Positions 5,227-10,752 of a DNA stretch of 10,752 bases are shown here, piece by piece (within the stretch, counting starts at the first letter, position 1; the number at the start of each line of letters is the position of its first letter). The stretch covers positions 8,431 to 19,182 of the forward strand of contig MGQF01000007.1 of assembly GCA_001797745.1 (NCBI GenBank). Direction: 5' to 3'. Under the pieces are notes generated by a model. It saw only the letters and a list, made by a program, of their open reading frames with translations, searched no databases and was not told the origin of the DNA. The stretch comes from Deltaproteobacteria bacterium RBG_13_52_11. GTDB taxonomy: Bacteria; Desulfobacterota; B13-G15; RBG-16-54-18. A program made the translations under genes and the position numbers.

Positions 5227-7677
5227 ATGGGAAAGAATGATATTCACATAGTCCGGACCACCACCTGGTCTGCCGGCCCGGGATGTCATGGAGGCTGCGG
5301 TGTGCTCGCCCACATCAAAGACGGCACGTTGGTTAAGATAGAAGGGGATCCCGAACACCCCTGGAATCAGGGACGCCTCTGCGCCCGTGCCTTGGCTATG
5401 ACGCAGTACGTGGAAAACCCCAAACGCTTGAGACACCCCCTCAAACGGAGTGGAGAACGCGGTGAGGACCGTTGGGAGGAAATCTCCTGGGACGAGGCCT
5501 TCGACCTTATTGAAAAGACAATGAAGAAAATCCGTGAGGACTTTGGCCCGGAAAGCGTAATCTTTTCTATGGGGACAGGCCGTGACATCGGGCCATGGAT
5601 ATGTATGCTGGCGTACGCCTTTGGGAGTCCCAACGTTATGTTCGCCCTGAGCGGGAATGCCTGCTACAGTCCCCGTATTGCCGCCCTGGATACGGTGCAG
5701 GGCGACTACTGTGTCTTTGATGCCGGACAATGGTCCCCTGATCGTTACAACGACCCCACCTTCAAGGTTCCTGAATGTATGATCGTCTGGGGCTACAACA
5801 TCCCTGCCACCTGTCCCGACAATCTGTTCGGACACTGGATTGTCGATTTGATGAAGCGGGGTACAAAGATCATCGCGATTGATCCACGACTGTCCTGGTT
5901 CGCTTCCCGGGCACGACACTGGCTCCAGATAAGACCCGGAAGCGACTCTGCCTTGGCCATGGGATTCCTTAAGGTCATTATCGATGAAGCGCTCTTTGAC
6001 GAGGGGTGGGTACGCACGTGGACGAACGCCTCTCACCTCGTGCGTCATGATACCGGAAAGCTGCTTCGGGAGAGCGACATCACTGCAGGGGGTTCGCCGG
6101 ACAACTGTGTCGTGTGGGACCAGTTAGCTGCCGGACCTGCCGTATGGTATTCCCAGTCGGTTGGATTCAAGACCCCTGATGTGAAGCCTACCCTTACCGG
6201 CGATTTTACCGTAGAACTGGCAGACAAAAGCTGGGTGGCGTGTAGGACAGCATGGGACGCCTTCAGGTCAGAGGTCGACAACTATCCTCTGGACATGGTC
6301 CAGGAGATTACCGGTGTTCCGGCGGATGAGATCGCTGCTGCGGCCTGTTTCTATGGTAAAAGCAAACCGGCATCAATCCACTGGGGGGTGCCCATTGACA
6401 TGACGCCGGCTATTACTCCGCTCTGTCAGGCCATTGCCATTTTGTGGGCTATCACAGGCAACCTGGACATCCCCGGAGGCAATGTTTTTACTCGCTTCGC
6501 CTTTGATGCCGTTGCCTATGCCCTTCCCGGGGCCGAGGGGGTAATAAAGCTCAAAAGCAAGGAGCTGGACAAAAAGAGAATAGGCGCCGATCGCTATGGA
6601 CCTTTCAATAAGTTTATATGGCGCTGCCAAACCGATACGGCCCTGGAACAGATCCTCACTGAAAAACCCTATCCCATTAAGGCCCTGTGGGTTCAGGCCT
6701 GCAATCTTCTCGGCAACATCGGCCTTGATCCCAAGCGCTGGCGTGAGGCCCTGAAGAAGATAGATTTTATTGTGGCGGTGGACCTCTTCCACAATGCAAC
6801 CACGCAGTACGCTGATGTGGTACTTCCCGCGGCAACTTTCCTGGAAAAGGATGGGGTGAGGAGTTGGTGGGTGCCGCTGCAGAGCATCAACAAGGCCTTG
6901 ATTGTGGATGAATGTAGGCCTGACATAGAGATCAATTTTGAACTTGCCAGACGCTTCGACCCTGACTTTAAATGGAACACCATATACGAGCTATACAATG
7001 ATATCATCAAGCCCTCGGGTCTGACGTACGAAGAGCTGCAGAAGCAAGGCTGGGCATATCCGCCTCAGGGGCACCCCAGTCGCCCTTATCACCGTAACGA
7101 AAAAGGCCTTTTGAGGGGGGACAAGAAGCCCGGTTTCAATACCCCTACCGGCCTTTTTGAACTCTATTCAACCTTACGGGAAGGTTGGGGGCTTAATCCC
7201 TTACCCCACCATGAAGAACCCCCCTTTACCCCTGTGAGCCGCCCGGACCTGGCAGCAAAGTATCCCCTTATCCTTTCCACGGGGAGGCGTTCCCCCGCAT
7301 ACTTCCATTCCGAGCACCGGCAAATCCCCTGGCTGCGAGCCATCGATCCCGATCCGGTTGTTGAGATTCACCCGGATACGGCTGCCCACTACGGCATAGG
7401 GAACGGTGAATGGGTTTGGGTGGATAACTGGCTGGGGCGAGCCCAATTCAAGGCCAAGGTCACCCTCGTTGTGCCACCCTGGATGGTCATGGCCACCCAC
7501 GCCTGGTGGTTCCCTGAGAAAAAAGGTGCCGAGCCCGAGCTGTACGGTACCTGGAAATACAATATAAACCTGCTCCTGCCCATGGGGGAACAGGGAGAGG
7601 ACGGTCTGGGTGCCCCCATAAAGCATAGCCTCTGCAAAATCTATAAAGCGCTGGATAGAGAGGTGCCCTATGAGTAA
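5227..7677 (+). CDS. Molybdopterin oxidoreductase (DMSO reductase family), large catalytic subunit
   Basis: The protein is 816 aa. It belongs to the Mo/W-bisPGD superfamily, with the family order: N-terminal Fe-S domain (about 10-60), WEEISWDEA at 83-91, central molybdopterin domains (about 100-580), and a C-terminal MoCo dinucleotide-binding beta-barrel (about 680-816). Fe-S ligands are Cys20, Cys24 and Cys52. The usual first cysteine would be residue 17, which is Gly. The Mo ligand is probably Cys146 in SGNACYSPR. No Tat or Sec signal is present, so the enzyme is cytoplasmic, unlike most respiratory members. This layout recalls the acetylene hydratase and soluble oxidoreductase branches. 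In acetylene hydratase the residue after the second cluster cysteine is a catalytic Asp, whereas here it is His21. The gene overlaps the following ferredoxin gene by 8 bp. The substrate is unknown. The family is certain, the subfamily is not. Confidence 0.93.
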   Translation: MGKNDIHIVRTTTWSAGPGCHGGCGVLAHIKDGTLVKIEGDPEHPWNQGRLCARALAMTQYVENPKRLRHPLKRSGERGEDRWEEISWDEAFDLIEKTMKKIREDFGPESVIFSMGTGRDIGPWICMLAYAFGSPNVMFALSGNACYSPRIAALDTVQGDYCVFDAGQWSPDRYNDPTFKVPECMIVWGYNIPATCPDNLFGHWIVDLMKRGTKIIAIDPRLSWFASRARHWLQIRPGSDSALAMGFLKVIIDEALFDEGWVRTWTNASHLVRHDTGKLLRESDITAGGSPDNCVVWDQLAAGPAVWYSQSVGFKTPDVKPTLTGDFTVELADKSWVACRTAWDAFRSEVDNYPLDMVQEITGVPADEIAAAACFYGKSKPASIHWGVPIDMTPAITPLCQAIAILWAITGNLDIPGGNVFTRFAFDAVAYALPGAEGVIKLKSKELDKKRIGADRYGPFNKFIWRCQTDTALEQILTEKPYPIKALWVQACNLLGNIGLDPKRWREALKKIDFIVAVDLFHNATTQYADVVLPAATFLEKDGVRSWWVPLQSINKALIVDECRPDIEINFELARRFDPDFKWNTIYELYNDIIKPSGLTYEELQKQGWAYPPQGHPSRPYHRNEKGLLRGDKKPGFNTPTGLFELYSTLREGWGLNPLPHHEEPPFTPVSRPDLAAKYPLILSTGRRSPAYFHSEHRQIPWLRAIDPDPVVEIHPDTAAHYGIGNGEWVWVDNWLGRAQFKAKVTLVVPPWMVMATHAWWFPEKKGAEPELYGTWKYNINLLLPMGEQGEDGLGAPIKHSLCKIYKALDREVPYE

Positions 7678-8011
7678 AAAACCCGAGTACGGATTGCTGA
7701 TAGATTACGAATACTGTACCGGGTGCTATACCTGCCAGGTAGCCTGTTGTCAGGAATACGGATGGGAGGCAGGCATGTCGGGAATGCAGGTCATGGAAAT
7801 CGTTCAGAAGCTGCCGAAAGGTAAGGCGTACTTGAACTACCTCCCCTTTCCGACAGAGCTCTGTGTTTTGTGCGCTGCACGGACCAAAAAGGGTCTTCAG
7901 CCTGCCTGCGTACAACACTGCATGGCAGGCGTTATAAAGTGGGGCCGTCTCACCGAGCTGGCGAAAGAGCTTGGACGAAAACCACGGATGGTGCTCTGGT
8001 CCCCACGGTAA
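7670..8011 (+). CDS. Half-size DmsB-like 4Fe-4S ferredoxin subunit
   Basis: The protein is 113 aa. It starts at an ATG inside the last codons of the molybdenum-enzyme gene (8-bp overlap), with AGAGAGG about 7 nt upstream, so translation is coupled. Cysteines 16, 19, 22 and 26 form CxxCxxCxxxC, and 65, 68, 80 and 84 form CxxCx11CxxxC. This is enough for two [4Fe-4S] clusters. DmsB/NrfC-type electron-transfer subunits usually have about 190-290 residues and four clusters, so this is a compact two-cluster version. It reads as complete, with a plausible C-terminus. It would carry electrons between the catalytic subunit and a soluble partner. No membrane anchor gene follows, and the next 220 bp hold no gene. 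Confidence 0.9.
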   Translation: MSKKPEYGLLIDYEYCTGCYTCQVACCQEYGWEAGMSGMQVMEIVQKLPKGKAYLNYLPFPTELCVLCAARTKKGLQPACVQHCMAGVIKWGRLTELAKELGRKPRMVLWSPR

Positions 8012-8199
8012 GGACTTTTTATGGTGGATGATCGGGCATGCGTTTTAGGAGCAATGAATGCCTGATGTAAAAAGGGCTGGTAGTTTCCATTAAGAAAGCC
8101 CGTTGGATAAGGAAGGCGTTTGAGAAGGGTAACATCTGGAGGGTCTCTGTTTAACGGAAATCATCGGGGAAAAAGTAAGCTGTTTGCGCAAAAATAGGC
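8012..8199. other. Spacer without a supported gene
   Basis: No convincing gene is seen. A 27-codon frame near 8070-8155 lacks a start. Weak hairpins occur (GGCAT/ATGCC near 8034-8060 and GGGCT/AGCCC near 8075-8100) without U-tracts, so no terminator of the molybdenum operon is visible. A 10-bp palindrome TTTGCGCAAA (8183-8192) lies 7 bp before the -35 box of the next promoter and could be an operator. Confidence 0.4.
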
Positions 8200-8228
8200 T
8201 TGACTTCTTGAAAAAAATAGGATACAAG
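8200..8228 (+). promoter_or_regulatory. Candidate sigma70 promoter of the GNAT-protein/CoA-transferase operon
   Basis: TTGACT at 8200-8205, a 17-nt spacer and TACAAG at 8223-8228 score 5/6 and 4/6 against consensus at ideal spacing. The predicted start is about 8234-8236, essentially at the ATG of the Phe-rich mini-ORF. This would make that ORF leaderless unless another promoter acts upstream. Confidence 0.45.
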
Positions 8229-8235
8229 ATACGCC

Positions 8236-8310
8236 ATGGAAACTAGAGAGCAGATCCGATTCTTGAATTTTGGCTTTTTTAGCTTTAGATACAGGTCTGC
8301 TCACCTCTAA
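8236..8310 (+). CDS. Candidate Phe-rich leader peptide (24 aa) of a transcription attenuator
   Basis: ATG at 8236 and TAA at 8308-8310 enclose 24 codons. Phe occurs at positions 9, 12, 14, 15 and 17, and Tyr at 19 (core FLNFGFFSFRY). This Phe density recalls the E. coli pheA and pheST leader peptides. The last six codons contain the first strand (A, 8292-8300) of the alternating hairpins downstream. A ribosome paused at Phe 9-15 would leave A free, and one that reaches the stop would cover it. Against it: the region is T-rich, which favours Phe codons by chance. The only Shine-Dalgarno-like AGGA (8219-8222) is 13 nt away and would lie upstream of the predicted transcription start. This is a peptide made for regulation, if real, not a functional product. 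Confidence 0.42.
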   Translation: METREQIRFLNFGFFSFRYRSAHL

Positions 8311-8379
8311 GTAACCAAGAAGAGGACATGGGCAGACCTGAGAGGCTGCCCATGGACCTTAAAGATGTAGGGCCATGGG
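8292..8379 (+). promoter_or_regulatory. Alternating leader hairpins (antiterminator / attenuator region)
   Basis: Perfectly complementary segments overlap. A (8292-8300) pairs with part of B (8332-8340) over 9 bp, with an inner CCTCT/AGAGG stem (8304-8308 and 8321-8325). B (8327-8335, CATGGGCAG) alternatively pairs with C (8346-8354, CTGCCCATG) over 9 bp, plus CCT/AGG inside. C (8349-8355, CCCATGG) alternatively pairs with D (8373-8379, CCATGGG) over 7 bp, plus CCT/AGG after one A-G mismatch. D is also the 5' arm of the terminator. A:B therefore permits C:D and readthrough, whereas B:C permits termination. This is the logic of an attenuator or expression-platform riboswitch. No known riboswitch aptamer is recognised. 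Confidence 0.6.
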
Positions 8380-8402
8380 GCAAAACCCCATGGCTTTTTT
8401 TT
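8372..8402 (+). terminator. Strong intrinsic terminator just upstream of the GNAT gene
   Basis: GCCATGGGG (8372-8380), a five-base loop CAAAA, and CCCCATGGC (8386-8394) form a perfect 9-bp GC-rich stem followed by eight T (8395-8402). It ends 16 bp before the ATG at 8419. Because its 5' arm is also complementary to the preceding hairpin, it more likely serves as a regulated attenuator than as the end of the molybdenum operon 380 bp upstream, though it could do both. Confidence 0.85.
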
Positions 8403-8418
8403 GGATGAATGAACGACA

Positions 8419-9999
8419 ATGTTGCCCGAACAGATTGCTGAAATAAAAGAACGCATCGATAAGGCTGGAATTGGACTAAAGGACGCCTTGTCCGTCATTG
8501 ACATGACCTTCGAGGATCAAGTCGGCCGTCTTAAGGCCCCTTCTCCCTATGAAGCCTTCACGGGTCTTGACAAGTTAATCGACCTGACTGCCCATGGTGC
8601 TAAGATTGAGCGATTCAGGCCAAGAGATAACCGCCAGCCCTTTCACACCTTGGAGATCCATACCGATGAAAAAGAAGTCCTCGGTTACCTTAATATGATC
8701 TACCTGAAAAGCATTATTACTTGCTACTACCTGGTCTATGTGGAGGTAATGCCCCCGTTTCGTGGCTTAGGGTTAGGATATAGGATCCTAAATGCTTTTA
8801 TGGAGTTTGTCAGAGGGGAAAAGGCCGTGGGCCTCCTTGACAACATCATTCCTCCTGAGGAAGCAACATACGAGATCTACACCAAACTCGGCTGGAAGAG
8901 CATCAAGGATCTTATCGGAACTGATGTAGCCGATGGATGGGGGAACTTTATGGTCTTTGTTCCAGATTCCATTCAGGCTCATGAACTCAAGAACAAGCTG
9001 ATCAAAATCCTCTTTACTCTTAGTAAAAAGAGGCCTGTCATCGACATGCACGATAACGAGGACATGGTCAAAAGGACCATCGAAGAATTTCATTCAGTCT
9101 ATCAGGCATTGGAGGAACTCTTCGATACAGAGATTTCATCAGGGACTTCAAATCCTCTCATGCAATTTATGTTTACACGCTTGACAACAAAATTGATCGG
9201 ATTCCGTCGACGTATCGCAGCATTAATTGGCTACACAGGCGGTGAATCCCTTGAACAGATATCCTTCTCTGGCCGGATTAAGGAGCTTCACATTTTGCCG
9301 TATTCATTGTGGCAATTGGAAAATGATCATGGTGAAATATGGGGAGACAAAGAGGTCCTACAAAATCTCCCAGGCAAGTTAAAAGAGGAGCCAACTCTTT
9401 TTATAGAAGGTCTCCCCTTCTATAAACGGCCCTATCTCTCTGCTTGGATGGAGAAAATGGAAACTCTCCCCTCTCAACCACTAAAGATATCCGATCTCCT
9501 TGATTTTGGATTTGATCCAACGAGGTTGAGAGAATTTCATTATGAAGGAGTGGACTATATCTTCGAAAGGATATCCCCCAACTTCTTAAACTCCCTTTTA
9601 ACAAAAAAAAGGTTTTTGAAGAAGATTGAAAAAAATGCGTCGAGGCTGAAATTTCAGGGGGCATCCCTTCGAATCAACCTAATTCTTCTCATCCTCAGGG
9701 ATAGGGGAAACATTTACGCTCTGCGAGAAAAGGTGGAGGGTATTCACTCACAGGAGGCCTTTGATCAACTTAATACTTCTCCGCATCTCAGGGAGATGAA
9801 TCGCGCTGCGGGGATCGACCGCGCGATGGTCAGGACAATCAATGATATGAGAAAATGGCTAGAGACGACTTTCAAGTCCCATTACAGGCAGGAGATTGAA
9901 GACCTCACGTACTTTCTTCCCTGGGATATTGAAAGAAATATCCCGAAGGTCCGTGTAGACATTTCAGGCGTGTCACTGGATACCATATGGATCGCCTAA
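8419..9999 (+). CDS. GNAT acetyltransferase domain fused to a large uncharacterised C-terminal region
   Basis: The protein is 526 aa. The ATG at 8419 is the first usable start after the terminator. Its ribosome-binding site is weak (GGATGA, 10 nt away), and upstream ATGs at 8405 and 8409 are out of frame. Residues about 60-180 carry a GNAT fold: the strand YYLVYVEV followed by the acetyl-CoA pyrophosphate loop PPFRGLGLGYR (112-122, Q/RxxGxG/A type) and helix, then the ATYEIYTKLGWK motif (149-160) typical of the family's last strands. The remaining 340 or so residues are mostly helical and charged, with no motif, transmembrane segment or signal peptide that I recognise. The length is two to three times a usual GNAT enzyme. 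The acceptor is unknown: an amine, a protein lysine and an aminoacyl group are all possible. It lies 47 bp before a CoA-transferase gene and is probably cotranscribed under the leader attenuator. Confidence 0.8.
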   Translation: MLPEQIAEIKERIDKAGIGLKDALSVIDMTFEDQVGRLKAPSPYEAFTGLDKLIDLTAHGAKIERFRPRDNRQPFHTLEIHTDEKEVLGYLNMIYLKSIITCYYLVYVEVMPPFRGLGLGYRILNAFMEFVRGEKAVGLLDNIIPPEEATYEIYTKLGWKSIKDLIGTDVADGWGNFMVFVPDSIQAHELKNKLIKILFTLSKKRPVIDMHDNEDMVKRTIEEFHSVYQALEELFDTEISSGTSNPLMQFMFTRLTTKLIGFRRRIAALIGYTGGESLEQISFSGRIKELHILPYSLWQLENDHGEIWGDKEVLQNLPGKLKEEPTLFIEGLPFYKRPYLSAWMEKMETLPSQPLKISDLLDFGFDPTRLREFHYEGVDYIFERISPNFLNSLLTKKRFLKKIEKNASRLKFQGASLRINLILLILRDRGNIYALREKVEGIHSQEAFDQLNTSPHLREMNRAAGIDRAMVRTINDMRKWLETTFKSHYRQEIEDLTYFLPWDIERNIPKVRVDISGVSLDTIWIA

Positions 10000-10046
10000 A
10001 GGATTCTAGGGCAGATAAAAAAATATTTCTTAGAGGAGGCATTGAA

Positions 10047-10752
10047 ATGAAGGTTGGACCGTTGCATGGGGTGAGAGTTGTGGAGATAACGATGTTTCAG
10101 CAGGGACCTGTAGCTGGAATGAGGTTGGGAGATCTGGGCGCAGATGTGATCAAGATTGAAGCCAAAACCGGGGACCCTGCACGGGGGTTTATGAAGATGA
10201 TTAGCGCCATGGGCGGGTTAAAAGGACACAATTACTACTTTGAGCATCATAACAGAAACAAGAAAAGTATCGTATTAGACCTTAAGAATAGAAAGGGGAT
10301 GGAGATATTCCTTAAACTGATCGACACTGCTGATGTATTCCTGAATAATATGAGCATCGAGGCGCCCAAAAAATTGGGGATCGGACCCGATGTCCTCTTG
10401 GCCCGGAACCCCCGGCTTATCTATGCCCAGGCTTCAGGGTGGGGAAGAAAAGGGCCTGATGCGCATGAGCTTTCATTTGACTATACTGGAATAGCTCGCT
10501 CCGGGTTGATGATGTCCTGCGGCGAACGAGGGACCCCTCCGAGCCAAATCCTTCCGGGGATGGGTGATGAGGTAGGCGGGCTCATGTGTGCCTTTGGGGT
10601 GACTGCTGCCCTCTATGCCCGTGAAAAGACAGGGAAAGGACAGGTGGTTGATACGTCTTTGATGGGGGGCGTAATTGCCATGCTTGGGCTCATCATGGAG
10701 GCCCCGTCGATACTGGGGCAAGAGTTCCCCAGGGAAACCAGGCAAACAGCAG
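10047..10752 (+). CDS. Family III (CaiB/BaiF) CoA-transferase, N-terminal part (3' end outside window)
   Basis: Starting at the ATG at 10047, 7 nt after GAGGAGG, 235 codons are open to the window edge. Family III CoA-transferases move CoA between carboxylic acids through an aspartyl-CoA intermediate. The signatures seen are PLHGVRVVEI at the N-terminus, GPVAGMRLGDLGADVIKIE at 20-38, NRNKKSIVLDLK at 69-80, LIYAQASGWGRKGP at 124-137, and MGDEVGG at 172-178, where Asp174 is the expected catalytic aspartate. GKGQVVDTSL follows at 196-205. About 40 percent of the usual 390-420 residues are missing beyond the window. Relatives act on carnitine/crotonobetaine, bile acids, oxalate/formate, (R)-benzylsuccinate, phenyllactate or itaconate, and the substrate cannot be read here. 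It lies 47 bp after the GNAT gene with no terminator between, so one operon is likely. Confidence 0.94.
   Translation, partial: MKVGPLHGVRVVEITMFQQGPVAGMRLGDLGADVIKIEAKTGDPARGFMKMISAMGGLKGHNYYFEHHNRNKKSIVLDLKNRKGMEIFLKLIDTADVFLNNMSIEAPKKLGIGPDVLLARNPRLIYAQASGWGRKGPDAHELSFDYTGIARSGLMMSCGERGTPPSQILPGMGDEVGGLMCAFGVTAALYAREKTGKGQVVDTSLMGGVIAMLGLIMEAPSILGQEFPRETRQTA

Noticed and set aside
5161..6048. 295-codon minus-strand frame antisense to the molybdenum enzyme
   Set aside because: The plus strand encodes a clear molybdopterin oxidoreductase here, so the antisense frame is a shadow produced by its codon bias.
8060..8155. Short open frame ending in TAA before the leader promoter
   Set aside because: It has no start codon with a ribosome-binding site and no family resemblance.
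8327..8358. T-box riboswitch in the leader
   Set aside because: The conserved T-box antiterminator sequence (AGGGUGGNACCNCG) is absent and no Stem I specifier structure was recognised.

Overview
The window looks like chromosomal DNA of an anaerobic, probably deltaproteobacterial (Desulfobacterota-like) organism. This is inferred from gene content: an acyl-CoA synthetase, a family III CoA-transferase, a two-subunit molybdopterin enzyme with iron-sulfur clusters, and a RAYT transposase. No rRNA, tRNA or CRISPR array was seen. Both window ends cut through genes.

Layout. (1) 1-1058, minus strand: N-terminal 352 residues of an adenylate-forming acyl-CoA synthetase, with a good sigma70-like promoter (1119-1147) that abuts the start of the next gene. 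(2) 1149-2129, plus: a REP-associated (HUH, Y1) transposase with a DnaA-like C-terminal helix-turn-helix, followed by a small fragment that reads like a peroxiredoxin C-terminus (2154-2267). (3) 2377-3882, plus: an accessory block of three small, separately initiated genes: a four-helix membrane protein, a GyrI-like protein and an ABM-domain monooxygenase. The stop codon of the GyrI-like gene lies inside a 59-bp element with the layout of an integron attC site (3493-3551). A weaker attC-like element follows the ABM gene. (4) 3949-4128: unassigned, structure-prone DNA. (5) 4129-4713, minus: an NADPH-dependent FMN reductase. (6) 4714-5226: AT-rich spacer with a 25-bp dyad. (7) 5227-8011, plus: a translationally coupled pair, a cytoplasmic molybdopterin oxidoreductase (816 aa) and a half-size DmsB-like ferredoxin subunit (113 aa). 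(8) 8200-8402: a leader region with a promoter, a 24-codon Phe-rich mini-ORF, and mutually exclusive hairpins ending in a strong intrinsic terminator 16 bp before the next gene. (9) 8419-9999: a 526-aa protein with an N-terminal GNAT acetyltransferase domain and about 340 residues I do not recognise. (10) 10047-end: a CaiB/BaiF (family III) CoA-transferase, 47 bp downstream and probably in the same transcript.

How they fit. The synthetase and the CoA-transferase suggest activation and CoA-transfer of organic acids. The molybdenum enzyme pair may handle a redox or hydration step on such substrates, but its substrate cannot be read from sequence. The most interesting feature is the leader at 8236-8402. 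Its segments allow an A:B / C:D readthrough fold or a B:C / D:E termination fold. The Phe codons sit where a stalled ribosome would leave A free, so it looks like a transcription attenuator controlling the GNAT-protein/CoA-transferase operon. The second notable feature is the candidate attC site, which suggests that part of the accessory block arrived as integron cassettes.
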